This document shows positions 46,658 through 58,831 of a stretch of DNA of 64,000 nt, in pieces. The DNA is taken from positions 32,731,501 through 32,795,500 of the forward strand of contig NC_079880.1 of NCBI RefSeq assembly GCF_029227915.1, read 5' to 3'. The notes under the pieces are model-generated. The model searched no databases and was not told the origin of the DNA. It worked only from the letters and a program-made list of their open reading frames with translations. Positions within the stretch are counted from its first letter, which is position 1, and each line of letters starts with the position of its first letter. This DNA comes from Hydractinia symbiolongicarpus (Eukaryota; Cnidaria; Hydrozoa; Anthoathecata; Hydractiniidae). Position numbers and translations under genes: made by a program.

Positions 46658-47640
46658 CTAAAAAAGAACATGTGCAACATTACCTATGTATTAATTTGCC
46701 TCTGTGTGTGTGACATCGTTTTTTAGAGGCCATAATGCTAAAAGCATTAAATTTAACCTGCGTTCCAAACACAAAACACAAATAAAAATTAGGGCAGTAC
46801 TTTACAGACAGGACATAATATATGAATATATAAACAGACGTGTTTACTATATAGTTTTATATATATTCTTATAACAAAATACCTATAGTTGTACGCATTT
46901 TAATAAAAACACAGGTATATACATTCACAAACTGTATGCCATAATGCTATGGATTCTTAAATGAAGTGTTTGGCATAAATAATTGAAACTATCGATCCCT
47001 TTAAGTTATTCCACCCCATGCTAAGTATAAAAATCTTCATCTCAAAATTCTTAGCTTATCTAAGCCAAAAGACATTCTCCATAAAATTCATAAATAATCT
47101 TCAATTATCTGCAGATCTTCATCAACTTAATTTTCTTCCTCATTGTTGTTTTTACATTCAAGGCATTTGCATATGTTGCTCACAAGTGAAACCATTTTTC
47201 CAGCACTTCCACCTTTTATTGGAACAGCTTGACAAAGCTCAATCAATGCTAATAGTGCTGGTATAACATCAGTTGGAATTGCATGGTACTAATAACAAAT
47301 CTTTATTTTCCTATCCATAATTTCAGTAGTGGTAAGGGAGTGTTCACATATTACGTAATTAATTTTTTGCCTAATCTCTACTTCCACCTCGCCCACGTAA
47401 TCAGCCGTAATCATTTGGTCGACCCCCCTCCCAAAATTACGTCATCATCTACTTAACCCCCACCATATTTGCACTTTTAAATATGACAAAATGATACAAA
47501 TTCATATATACAAAATGATACAAATTTTGAATGAAGTAAATTGCTATACAAACTTGAAACGAACTTCAAATGAACTTTAAAAGTACCGGTGTAATTGTGC
47601 ATAATTATTTCAATACGAAATTATAGAAACAAAAAAATAA
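46658..47640. other. Expected region of the first PTDSS intron
   Basis: AT-rich. A weak donor-like CGCAG/GTTAAA at about 46766 (minus) has poor coding match upstream, so I do not call it an exon. Nothing else recognised. Confidence 0.4.
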
Positions 47641-48446
47641 CAGGGTGACCACTAATAAAATGAGAACAAAAGTAAGGGTATTAAGGAGAATTAAGGAGAC
47701 GAGTTGACATTTTTTAAGGATATTTTGCTGCAAACGAGAATAAAGAAATAAAAAAATAAGGATAATTAAGGAGAAAACAATTTTAGTTCTCTACCTTAAG
47801 GTTACATACTATGTTCTATGATAAGAAAATTATACATTTTATACAAATATGCATTAAATTATCAGGCCTATCAATAAGGGGAGAGCAATTGCTCTTGCTC
47901 ACGCAAAGGCTCGCCCAATTCTGAGAAATGAGAAACTAGCTGAGCCATGAATTGCTCCCCCAATTCCAAAAATAGTTTTTCTGGCTGAGCAATATCAATT
48001 CGTCTCACATGGAAATCAATGTTTCCTTTTCTTATTATTTACAGTAAAAAAGAACAAAAATAGATAAAAAAGATAAAATAAAATAGATAAAAAAGACTTT
48101 GTGTTTTTAAACTTATTCTATTTATTCAGATTGCTCGCCCAGTTTTAATTATTGTAACCTTGGGGGAGCGATTTATTTCTCTGGTTTTATTTTCTTATCG
48201 ATAGGCCTGAATTATGCCCTGAAAGATAGAAAATATAGGATTTCAGGCAACAGAGAAATATGTCTTATTTCACTGGTGATGAACAATCCATAAACACATT
48301 TCCAAAAAAGTTACAATCAGAAAAATTAAGAAATAAGGAGAAATCAAGGAGAATAGCTAAAATTTCAATTTTTTTTAAGTATATTTAAGTACTTTTAAGG
48401 AGATTTTTTAGGTTTTTAAGGAATTTAAGGAGGAGTGGTCACCCTG
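47641..48446. mobile_element. 806-bp MITE with CAGGGTGACCACT inverted ends
   Basis: A perfect 13-bp terminal inverted repeat (CAGGGTGACCACT...AGTGGTCACCCTG), flanked on both sides by AATAA. AAGGAG-rich sequence occupies both ends. It is non-coding and hosts another MITE. Confidence 0.75.
47863..48209. mobile_element. 347-bp MITE nested in the previous one
   Basis: Ends CAGGCCTATCAATAAG and CTTATCGATAGGCCTG (16 bp, one mismatch), flanked on both sides by AATTAT. The interior has repeated GAGCAAT/GCTCGCCCA words. Confidence 0.7.
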
Positions 48447-49350
48447 AATAAAAGTAAAATATACTATGTATTTTAATAGTTTCAACCAAACTTGCAAAAC
48501 GGAGTTATTTTCAATTAAATTTAAGTTCATCAAACATTTGTATTTCCTTTCCTTAAAATATCCAATATACTGAAATTAAATTGAACAGTTTTTTTTAAAA
48601 ACTAGCTACTTCCATAGCATGTTTAAAAATTACAACGGTGATATCCATTGAATATACGACACAACCGGCTCCGCAGTTGAAGCTGATTTCTTGCATAGTA
48701 TATATATTTTTTATTACTCCCTTTTCTAAAACTCCTAAGTTTGTTAATGTAGTTGAAATTGAATTTACTTATTATTTTTAGATAAAAATAAAGAGCTAAG
48801 AAGGCCAAGCATGCACAAGAAATATCTGAAGACAAATACTCTATAGAACAAGGTTCTACTGAAGCTCACTTGCTTCGCAGAGACAGTGTTATGTACACAA
48901 ATGGGCTTTCTATGATGTACACAAATGGGCTTTCTATTATCGTTATGCACGTCAAAAAAAATTTGGGTATAACTGTTAGTCGCCAAACCATTCAAAGATT
49001 AATGCTTCCACCCCGAAAAAAAAATACAGCAAATAAAAACTAAAAATGTCTGATAGAAGCACATGTTCCTCCAAAAAGAAATACAAAAAAATAAAAACAC
49101 ATGACAACTTTCATTTCACTTGTGCTCAAGTTCGTGTAGTCAACGAAATGGGATATCTTTGCAAATAAAACACACTTATGCTGTTCGTGAACAATAAAAA
49201 TAAAGTTGATGTGGGTATTCCAGCAAACAGGAGAAAAACAAAAATACACACTTTTCAACAAAGCACCCAATTGTAGAGATCATGACTTTTAAAATCCAAA
49301 CTCAAAACTTGTGCCTGCTGGTTACCAAATACAGTACTGGAAACAGGACA
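48447..49350. other. No gene seen
   Basis: AT-rich sequence with a short direct duplication at about 48893-48941 (ATGTACACAAATGGGCTTTC twice). Confidence 0.5.
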
Positions 49351-49354
49351 CCTA

Positions 49355-50130
49355 ACATCGTGAGCGCGTATCATGTGCGACACGAACGATCCGCGATCCT
49401 ATCGTGACCATCGCAATGGAAAAAATGTTACCGAAGAACTCCGCGATAGTCGCGATGTATAAAAAAATAACGATGCAATCGCGATCGTCACTATTAATCG
49501 TGATTGTTGCGATGCATTGTGAATAACATTAAAAATATTAAACAATAGATGGGTATTATCTTGTGTATTTTTTTTTATACATACTTTTGCGTCTTGTAAT
49601 ATATTTTTATTGGAAATTGGATTTTAGAAATAAGGCGACCATAACGTAATTAGTTGTTCTACGGGCGAAGTCGATAGTAGCTTACAGTCAGCCAATTAAA
49701 AATAATTTTATCGAGAATGTATGGTCGGAACAACAACAACAAAAAATTAAAAAACAACAACGGAGGAGGGTGTTACGACAACCATTTTTTTCTATGTATT
49801 TTCGCATAACGCACGCAGTTTTTATTTTTTAGTTGCGAAGAAAAAATAATAAAAATTTGTTAGGTTGGATTCGTCTAAACAAGAAAGAAGCTTACGACGA
49901 CAAAACTATTTTTGATTTAAAAAAACAACAAAAAATAATTATTTTTATTCAATGGCATTATTCTCTCATGACATTAAGTGTTATTATAATGTTTCAAGAT
50001 GTATCATGACGGTCGCAATGTGGATCGCGAAAATCAAGATGCATCATGAAAATCGACCCCACAATGGATCTCGACTTTCACAATGATAAAAAAATTTACT
50101 ATCGCGACATCATCGCGAATCCTGCGCACT
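49355..50130. repeat. CGCGAT/ATCGCG-rich patch, possible foldback element
   Basis: Both ends (49370-49515 and 50000-50130) are dense in CGCGAT, ATCGCG and CGCAATG words on both strands, separated by ordinary AT-rich DNA. CpG-rich clusters stand out from the depleted surroundings. Confidence 0.4.
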
Positions 50131-50215
50131 GTACTAAAGGATCGAATGCACTTTGGTTCGTTGTACCAAGGTGTTCACTATATCATATATATAACTATAT
50201 TATAACAATAATATA

Positions 50216-50477
50216 ACTTTTGACAGGCTTGTCCAAATTGAATGAAACTTGTCCCACTTATAGTACATCATGACAGGAACAAAATGGCAGCAATAAATTT
50301 TTGCTAATGTTAGCACTTTTTCTGTGATGTCAACAAAAGCTTAAAATTTTTTGTAAGTTTTAAGTCCTCAGAATAATCCTAACGAAGTTATTATATTTTC
50401 CGATTCATAAGGATTTCATAGAGTTTCAGGGGTAGTTTCAAGTAATAGCCAATATCTAAGGCAGTGACAGGTACAGG
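50216..50477 (+). mobile_element. piggyBac-type MITE, copy D (old fragment)
   Basis: Shares the middle and right part of copy C with many changes (AACAAAATGGCAGCAATAAA, GTAGTTTCAAGTAATAGCC). Inverted ends are lost. The CRE is now TGATGTCA, a CpG-decay change. Confidence 0.65.
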
Positions 50478-51069
50478 ACTTGTGTTTTTAAAATTGAGAA
50501 TATGGAAAATTTTGGACAGATTCAATATTGCACTTGAAACCCCTTTAATCAATTTTAGACAGATCATTGATTCAGTCATCAGACCTTAAATGATTTCAGG
50601 ATAAAAACAATATCTTTACTGACTTAAGCTGAGAATCATGAAATAGATGGTTCGGAAAGATGTTTTGAATAGATTGGCTATATTTGCACTGAAACAGCTT
50701 TTGGACAATTTTACATCATTATCTGGCCTCAGAATATAAAAAGATTGTTTTATAATCAGTTAAGATGGTTTCATTTTTGATACCAACTAAAACGATTTTT
50801 ATCTGATGGAAATCGTTAGATTATCGTTTAAATTTGTATCATAAAACAAATTAAACGTGTCATATTTTATAACAGAGTAAGAAAAATGAAACTATTTGGA
50901 AACGATCTGAACTGATTTAATACAATTGTCAAAATATCAATTGTGATACAGGTGAAACAGGTGTAAATGATACGTATTGAAACAAATTGTGAAATTGAAC
51001 TAAGTAAAACTGATTAAACCTTAAACATAAATAATTTTTCCGTAAAAGTCACCATACTTCGTTATGAAA

Positions 51070-51430
51070 TAGCAAGAACACGTTCCTTTAAAGCTTAAAT
51101 ATTGCGGTATTCTGTTAAAAAATTATGAAAACACGATGTTACGATACTTAATGTAGCAGTATTTTGTTCTAAATTAAAAAGAACACGTCTCTTTGAAACT
51201 TACATATCGTTGTATTTGGTTCTATAATTTTGAAAACACGATGCAACACACGCCGCATTTTGTTCTAAAATGTCAAGAAAGGAACCTTCAAAAGTTAAAT
51301 TTCGCCGTAATTCGTCACTCGTAAATGTCGCTGTGCTTTCTTTTAAAACAATTAGGAAACGTCCCTACAAAGCTTAAATGTCACCGTAATTTATTTCATA
51401 ATGACAAGAAAACGACCCTATTAAGCTTAT
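51070..51430. repeat. Degenerate ~53-bp tandem repeat
   Basis: Units around GAAAACACG...CTTTAAAGCTTAAAT...GTATTTTGTTCTA begin near 51073, 51127, 51179, 51232, 51276, 51354 and 51409. Confidence 0.6.
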
Positions 51431-51985
51431 ATATCTATATATTAATACGCCTTGTGTGTGTGTGCGCACGGTGAGGCCATGTCACACAAATCACAGGTCA
51501 CTTTCTTACGACGTGGCGTTACGATAAAATTTACCAAGTTAAAGAAAACGCAAATCAGGGAGTTACTATATAAATATTTAATTCTCTTTTCTTATTTTTA
51601 TAAAAAATAAAACTCTTTTTCCTTATTTATTAAAACTAATTTTTATTTTATTTTCAAATGGTTTTATTTGTTTTTTTGTTGTAAAAGCCCCGCTGGGCGT
51701 TTAAGATAGAATAATTTAATTTTACCCCCGGTTTACCATGTGCGCGCCATATTTCACGGAAACAAAGTTTATTAACTAAAAAATGAAAACCGAGGCGAAC
51801 AAAGTTGTCTCTTTTTCAAAGTAATCCTGAAAAATGTTATTATACAATGTTTACTCATCACGAGGTTAGATTAAAGCTTATTTGTTTCTTCTATCATTTT
51901 TTCACACATTCGTAGAAATGTGTGATTTAGTATGGGCTGCGTTCTGTCATGGTGGTAACGAAAAGTTGAAAGGGGTGCGAATAGT

Positions 51986-52294
51986 TGTTGAAAATAGGCA
52001 CTCTTGCCGCAAGAACATTCTAGAAGCTTGTGTACTATCTAGAAATATAAGGGACATTGAAGAATATTCCAGAAATAAGATAACTATACTAGAAACTACT
52101 AATAGTAAATAGAGAACAATATATACTTACCTAGTGAATAATGAACAATGTGCTAAATATAGAACATCTGGAATATACTAGAACATTCTATATATAAATA
52201 GGAGAACGTCTTGTAAATTTGAGAGTCATAGAGTCATAAAGTTATTGGAGCAGTCGAAGCAACTCTGCAAATATATAAAGTTTACATTTCAACA
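51986..52294 (+). repeat. 5' LTR of the Copia element (309 bp)
   Basis: Differs from the 3' LTR by a few substitutions and lacks a block of roughly 20 bp (AGAATATCTTATCTTT region) near its end, which accounts for most of the length difference. Confidence 0.95.
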
Positions 52295-52308
52295 GGTTAT
52301 GGGCCCAG
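52295..52308 (+). promoter_or_regulatory. Primer-binding site for half initiator tRNA-Met
   Basis: GGTTATGGGCCCAG directly follows the LTR. It is complementary to CTGGGCCCATAACC, the anticodon arm of animal initiator tRNA-Met. Drosophila Copia is known to prime from a cleaved 5' half of this tRNA rather than from a 3' CCA end. Confidence 0.8.
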
Positions 52309-52466
52309 TCTATGCCCAAGAAGATTGAATATTTACAGAAATAATATTCAAGAAGAAGAAGCCATCTTGTGTGTCCGACGAGTTTGTTTTGATTTTGGTT
52401 TGGATTGGTGTAAAGTTTGCACGAAAAATCGTATTGTGGAAACCCGAAACGGATTATCCGGATTAG

Positions 52467-53486
52467 TTGAATACGGAACAAATGGCGATGGAAAGCACCA
52501 AAGTATTGATAAAACCATTAAATGAAACAAACTATGCTACCTGGAAGGTACAGTGTAGAATGGCGTTAATCAAAGATGGACTTTGGGGAATTGTTGATGG
52601 AAGAGAAAATGCTCCAACTGAAGAGAGAGAAATTCCGAAATTTAATTTGTGTAGAGATCGTGCGTTAGCAACGATTGTTTTGTTGGTGGAACCAACGCTG
52701 TTATACCTGCTTGGACCAGATCCAGAAGATCCTACTGAGGTTTGGAAGAAGTTGGCAGACCAGTTCCAAAAGAAGACATGGAGTAATAAATTGACACTAC
52801 GCAGGAATTTGTATGACTTGAAGTTGAAAGATGGGCAATCTGTTCAAAAGCACATTAAAGCTTTGACAGAAATTTTCGATGAACTTGCAATTATTGGAGA
52901 CCCGTTGGATGATGAAAGTAAAGTTGTTCATTTGTTAGCAAGCTTACCAGACTCGTATGATATGCTAGTTACAGCTCTGGAGGCTAGTGCTGAAGTACCG
53001 AAGCTTGAAGTCGTAACTGAATGATTGTTACACGAGGAAAGCAAGCGGAAAGATAAGGACACTTTGGAAACGAATGTCAAAGCAATGACATCGAATCATG
53101 GAAATCCAAGAAAGGGACCCAGATGTTATCACTGTGGAAAGATTGGTCATGTGAAACGATATTGCAAAGAATTAACAAAGAAGTTCGAAAGACAGACTCC
53201 TTCGATGTACGGTAAAAATCGAATGAAGCCGCAAAATGTGTGTAAGGCTGAAGAAGAAGAAGATGATGACGAAGAAATCATCAGTTTAGTTGCTGAAAAT
53301 ACTTTGGCAGTCAATGGAAAAAGTAACTGGATAGTTGATTCAGGCGCAACATGTCACATGTGTAACGAAGAGGAATTGTTCGAAGAAATTTCGTCACTTG
53401 AAATACCACAAGATATCACTGTCGGTGATGGATATTTAGTACAAGCAATTGGAAAAGGAACAGTAACCTTTCGTACAATTTACTTA
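52467..53486 (+). pseudogene. Copia gag and protease
   Basis: Gag begins at 52467 or 52482 (LNETNYATWKVQCRMALIKD). The frame is broken by a TGA at 53022-53024, then continues in the same frame with a CCHC knuckle (CYHCGKIGHVKRYC), an acidic linker and the protease WIVDSGATCHM. A frameshift or small deletion near 53486 precedes the integrase. Confidence 0.88.
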
Positions 53487-53548
53487 GTGTATCAAAAGCA
53501 GCAACAAATGGAAAGAAGTTTCAGTTTGAAGATTTCAAATGTGACATC

Positions 53549-54207
53549 GTGGATGCCAAACACGGAATCATTGGTACAGCAACAAAGCATGGCAACCTTT
53601 ACCATCTCAACTGTAATGGATTGAGAAATAAGAAGAATCACACAGTTATGAAATGTGATAATAACGCTACAACGAAGGAAGAAATTTGGCATAGAAGATA
53701 CGGTCATCTCGGTGTGCAGAATCTTAAACGATTGGCAAGGGACAAACTTGTTGAAGGGTTTGATTATGATGCAACAAAGAAACGGACATTTTGTGAACCG
53801 TGCATTGATGGGAAACAAAGCAAAATACCGTTTCCGAAGACAGGAGGAGATCGATCGAAAAATCTCCTTGGTATAATCCATAGCGACGTTTGTAGAAAGA
53901 TAGAAACAAAATCACTTAGTGGTGCAGAATATTTTGTTACATTCATTGACGATAAATCAAGATACGTATGGGTATATGTCATGAAACACAAAAGTGAAGT
54001 GTTTGAGAAATTCAAAGAATGGAAAGCAACTGTGGAAAAATCGACTGGAATTCAGATAAAAACGTTTAGAACTGACAATGGTGGGGAAACAGAAGACAGA
54101 AACTTGATTCAAAAACCAAGAAGAGTGTATTTCTTGGATACGGTGATGGAATCAAGGGATATCGTCTATATGACAACGACAAGAAGAGAGTCTTTTACAG
54201 CCGAAAT
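53549..54207 (+). pseudogene. Copia integrase, partly deleted
   Basis: An HHCC zinc-binding part (IWHRRYGHLG, then FCEPCIDGKQSKIPF) is followed by the catalytic core with the first two acidic residues (GIIHSDVCRKI; RTDNGGE). After RTDNGGE (about 54090) the sequence jumps in another frame to FLGYGDGIKGYRLYD, the integrase-RT linker. The segment with the catalytic Glu is missing, probably several hundred bp. Confidence 0.88.
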
Positions 54208-55287
54208 GTGACATTCAATGAAATCTGTTGTGAATTGAAAGACGACCGTGACATAGACGAACCAAAAGTAGAGATCAAATTACAACCTCGTGAAGAAAAC
54301 ACAGATAATCAAATACAGGAGGAGCAAGAGCGACAAGTAAGAGAACGACGGCCTCCTGATCGTTACGGAGAATGGGTATACATCACTCAAGAAGAAGATC
54401 CAAATACATTTTCTAAAGCAATCAAAGGACATGATGCAGACAAGTGGATGCAAGCAATGGAAGCCGAATTGGATTCTCTACACAAAAACGAAGTATGGGA
54501 GTTGACTGAATTACCTCCAAACAGAAAAGTTGTTGGCAGCAAATGGGTATACAAAAAGAAACAAGACGCTGATGGGAATGTAGAACGATACAAAGCAAGA
54601 TTGGTTGCACAAGGATACAATCAAAGATATGGAGAAGATTATGACGAAACAACTCCGGTTGTGAGATTCGAATCAATACGAACGTTGATTGGATTGGCAG
54701 TCAAGAAAGAACTTCACCTACATCAACTCGACGTTGGAACTGCATTTTTGAACGGTGAACTTAAAGAAACCATATATATGAAACAACCAGAGGGATTTGA
54801 AATTCTAGGAAAAGAACACTTGGTTTGTAAACTCAAGAAAAGTATCTATGGATTGAAGCAATCATCTAGATGTTGGAACGAAGCACTTGACAAACATCTA
54901 AAGAGTATGGGCTTCAAACAATCAAACAACGATCCTTATATATACACGCTTGAAACAGATGAAGAAACATTCATAATCGCTGTATATGTTGATGATATCA
55001 TACTGGCCGGAAACAATCAAAAACGCATTGATGAATTTATCAAGATGATTGGAGATAGATTCGACATCAGAGACATGGGGAAGATGAACCATTTTCTAGG
55101 TGTCAAGATAGAATATTTTAGTGCAGGAAGAATTTGGATTGGACAACCAAGTTACACAAGAAATCTACTCAAGAAGTTTTCAATGGAGAATTCCAAACCT
55201 GTGGCAACACCTGTAGAGATTGGAAGCAAACTCATCAATCAAATGAAACAGATAAACTCGTTGATCCAGAGATGTATCAATCAGTAG
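54208..55287 (+). pseudogene. Copia reverse transcriptase
   Basis: After an acidic linker (EEQERQVRERRPPDRYG) come KWVYKKKQDADGNVERYKAR, ARLVAQGYNQRYGEDY, LHQLDVGTAFLNGELKETIY, SIYGLKQSSRCWNEAL and the catalytic YVDDIILAG. All RT blocks are intact. The frame shifts near 55245. Confidence 0.92.
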
Positions 55288-55946
55288 TTGGACAGTTACT
55301 TTACCTTTCTACGAGAACACGACCAGATATCGCTTATGCTGTGAGCAATGTTGCCAGATTTTCATCAAAACCATCACAACAACACTGGATTGCCGTTAAC
55401 AGGATCATGAGGTATCTTAATGGAACAATTGATTATGGTCTTTTGTACGAAAAGAATTCAACAATAGAAGGATTTTCTAATGAAGATTGGGCTGGAGATT
55501 TGAATGATCGTAAATCAACTTCTGGATACGTATTCATGATGAGCGGAGTAGCAATCAGCTGGAACAGCAAGAAACAAACATGTGTAGCTTTGTCAACTGT
55601 AGAAGCCGAATATATTGCATTATCAAAAGCCTCACAAGAATCGATTTGGCTACGACGACTTTTAGCAGACATGGTAGAAAAGCAGCCAAACGCAACAATC
55701 ATCAATGAAAATAATCAATCAGCCATCGCAATGACAAAGAATCCTCAATTTCACGGACGAGCCAAACACATCGATATGAAATATCATTACGTAAGAGAGC
55801 AAGTTAAATCAAACGAAATCCAATTGAAGAGGAGATATCAAAGTGGAGATATGATCGCAGATATAATGACGAAAGGAATCGGACGAGTACAATTTGATAA
55901 GTTGCGAACGATGATCGGATTGAAGAACCTTACGGACTGCGAGTGA
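55248..55946 (+). pseudogene. Copia RNase H
   Basis: In the +1 frame relative to RT: LVDPEMYQSVVGQLLYLSTR, then FSNEDWAGDLNDRKSTSGY, LSTVEAEYIALSKASQE, FHGRAKHIDMKYHYVRE and DIMTKGI. The stop is at 55944-55946, where the polypurine tract begins. Confidence 0.92.
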
Positions 55947-55953
55947 GGAGGAG

Positions 55954-56278
55954 TGTTGAAAATAGGCACTCTTGCCGTAAGAACATTCTAGAACCTTGTG
56001 TACTATCTAGAAATATAAGGGACATTGGAGAATATTCCAGAAATAAGATAACTATACTAGAAACTACTAATAGTAAATAGAGAACAATTATACTTACCTA
56101 GTGAATAATGAACAATGTGCTAAATATAGAACATCTGGAATATACTAGAACATTCTAGAATATCTTATCTTTAATATATAGATAGGAGAACGTCTTGTAA
56201 ATTTGAGAGTCATAGAATCATAAAGTTATTGGAGCAGTCGAAGCAACTCTGCAAATATATAAAGTTTACATTTCAACA
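55954..56278 (+). repeat. 3' LTR of the Copia element (325 bp)
   Basis: Partner of 51986-52294, preceded by TGAGGAGGAG. Confidence 0.95.
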
Positions 56279-56283
56279 ATAGT

Positions 56284-58499
56284 ATCAAAATCAAAGCCAC
56301 CACAAATAGCGCGCTATATTGGCCAAAAGTTTTTGTTTATGTATTGTTTTTTTGAGTATAGCAGCGTTTTTTTTTTGTTGTTTTCTTATTATCATGTATC
56401 TTTATATACTATACCCAAAATAATGAAACCAGTAGATATTTATTCTATTCGAATTTCGAGATATCTCGCATCAAATGAGGTGTTCATTGTCTTGAAATGA
56501 TTGTTTTGATTTACTATGTTGATTTATTATGTTGACAATATTATAATGTTAGAAATTGACTCGAGTTGTGTGCTCTCCAGCCATATCTAAGTTATCGAAA
56601 AATAGTCACAAATTTTAATATGATTCAATTTATCATTTTATACCAAATTTTATCATTGTATATTGTAAATTTGAATGAATACCTTTTAATTATTTATCAT
56701 CATAGTGTCGTGTGGGTGTTTAAACCGCTTCAGTTCTTGTTGTTTTTACATGAGACATTAGAAATTCGATTGACAATATTTTATGATAAAACTTGGACAT
56801 CCATGTGTACGTGCACAAATTAAAACAACATTTTACGACGTTTCGAATGTCATACACCATTTTTAAGTAAAATAAAAATTATACAACAGGTCTATATAAA
56901 CAAGAACGTTGCCATAGATACAAGATATATAAACATAATCAATACAATATTTAAGTATAAAGTATGTGTACAATACGAATGTGTGATCAAACTGGACGGT
57001 TTTCTTGTTGTGTTCTGGGACCGAAGTTGCTTTCTTTTAAAAAAAACTATCGAATTCGAATGATAATTCGAATCTAAAAAGTAAAGAACAAAACTGTTGT
57101 CGTTGTAGAGCGACTGTTGTTGTCGAGCGAGAATAAAAAAAGTTTACGTTGTTGCCAGAAATATTTGTTATAAAGAAGAAAAACGTACGATAATATAACG
57201 TCAAAAAGAGAACTGATTGGAAATGTATCAGACAATTGGAGCTAGCTATACATTTTCAATTTGTTTTCTTTGGGATGAAGCAGAGTTTAATAATCGAAGT
57301 AAAAAACTGATTGGACTTTTATCCAGAGATGCTAGCTAACTGAGAAAGCCAAAGAAAGGCAGGTGTGTTGTTTAGTTTATCTGGTAAAGAGATAAGTTTA
57401 GGTGTGTAGCGTTTTTTTTAACCGTTTTAACTTTCAGAGCTCAGCTTTTCCTTTAAATTTTTAGTTCCTTGTTGCGTCTTCAGCTTAAATGCGTTTTCTT
57501 TAGACACAATTTTTATAAGAATCTAAAATGTAAAGCTTACGTTTTTACGCTGTTTACACGCTTCCAGCTAAACTTTCCCTTAAATATGAAGTTAAATATG
57601 TTTTGTCTTTAGCCTGAACATATTTAACATTTTTTGTAAGAATATATTCTAAACAATGGGTCAGAATATCCTAAGAATATGTCTAAGCTTGGTTCTTTCT
57701 TTTAATATAAAAATTAGTATGACTGAACCTTTTTCTCTCCAAAACAATGGGCAAGTACACCAGGGAAAGCTAAGAACATGAACGCTGAAACGAAAAAAAA
57801 AATAGATTCTTATAAAACACAGCGTGTATATAATAGAGAAGAGTTTATATAAAATGTAGAAAGTATTTTTTCGTTGTTACTGTTTTTAACGCTACGAAGT
57901 GGTTGATGTCGTTATAATAAACCTTAATGTAAACAAAGTTAAATCAATGTTTACATCTGTTACGTTACCGTTTAAAATAATATTCGATTCTTCAATTCGA
58001 AAACACTGCATTGTTATCATGCACTGCACGTTTGCGCATTGGGAAGGTTGCTGTATGCAATAGACTAAATAGCTAATTTGGTATGATGCATTAGAATCTG
58101 TACGTTGTGGAAACTTTGTTATAACCTTATTTGTGTGACTTAACGATTTTTTCTAATGTCTGGTATACCATTTTCCCTTGTGTATTTTGGGTATGGCAAA
58201 GCAAGTATATATTTTTAGCAGATTTGTTAGCCACCTTCGATTTTGTTAAACTTTTTGCATTTTTATTTGTTGCTGGACATGCTTATATTTTTAAGCGTTC
58301 TGTTTCAGTGGGTACAAATATAACGCAGATTGTGAGCAACTTTAATCCCAGGGCTTTTTTCTCTTTTATTATTATTTTTTTATTGCTGCACATATTTTAA
58401 AAATTCATATTACTGTGTTGTATGTTTTGTTTGGTATCCCTTACATCGGTTTAATGAGAGATTCAGTGGATTCTCCCACGGGTATTCAGCTAGTTAATT
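56284..58499. other. No gene recognised
   Basis: AT-rich. A degenerate direct duplication lies at about 57420-57660 (two related ~90-bp stretches passing through TAAGAATCTAAA and AAGAATATATTCTAAA). Confidence 0.4.
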
Positions 58500-58527
58500 A
58501 CTATTTTAAGTACTGTATATATAAGCT

Positions 58528-58615
58528 GTATAGACCATAAATAAAGTGTTTTCTTCACTTTATTCCAGGGATGGTGGAAGACATTCGTCTAATTGTTAAT
58601 TCTTAGGACATTTTT
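58528..58615 (+). repeat. Dispersed repeat, partner at 62558-62643
   Basis: Both contain GACCATAAA, ACTTTATTCCAG and GTGGAAGACATT in the same order and spacing. Function unknown. Confidence 0.65.
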
Positions 58616-58813
58616 AAGTTTTAGCCCATATTTCCTTATTTCAGAAAGGTGTCCAACAATAAATTTTTGCTAATGGACAATTTATCTGGGATTAATATTC
58701 ACAGAATTATATGTTTTGCAGAATTTAAAAATCTTATTTCGTTCTCAAGATATCCTGTTTTAACCGAGAGGGTATATAAGTCATATGATATATTTGTACC
58801 GTGCTTTCCGGTA

Positions 58814-58831
58814 TATAACCCGCGGGTTATA
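58814..58831. repeat. Perfect 18-bp palindrome TATAACCCGCGGGTTATA
   Basis: Followed within 60 bp by two more GGGTTAT words. Looks like the end of a foldback DNA element. Confidence 0.7.

Larger units (their letters stand above)
51986..56278 (+). mobile_element. Ty1/Copia LTR retrotransposon, full structure, decayed genes
   Basis: LTRs 51986-52294 and 55954-56278 begin TGTTGAAAATAGG and end TTTCAACA. A perfect 5-bp target duplication ATAGT flanks them (51981-51985, 56279-56283). The primer site is at 52295-52308 and the polypurine tract TGAGGAGGAG at 55944-55953. Gene order gag, protease, integrase, RT, RNase H is that of Copia. Inactivated by an in-frame TGA, frameshifts and loss of part of the integrase. 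Confidence 0.95.
51434..58503 (+). mobile_element. Possible Helitron shell around the Copia element
   Basis: A Helitron-like start, TCTATATATTAATACGCC after A, lies at 51434. An end CTAG before T lies at 58500-58503, with a weak GTGG/CCAC hairpin ending 10 nt upstream. Without the Copia insert it would span about 2.8 kb. Pairing of the two ends is speculative. Confidence 0.25.

Noticed and set aside
46751-46800. Possible PTDSS exon just upstream of 46657 (minus strand)
   Set aside because: A donor-like CGCAG/GTTAAA exists, but upstream translation does not resemble the family and the T-rich run looks more like an acceptor.
52325-52525. 66-codon ORF in the Copia leader
   Set aside because: Overlaps gag in another frame, with no conserved motif.
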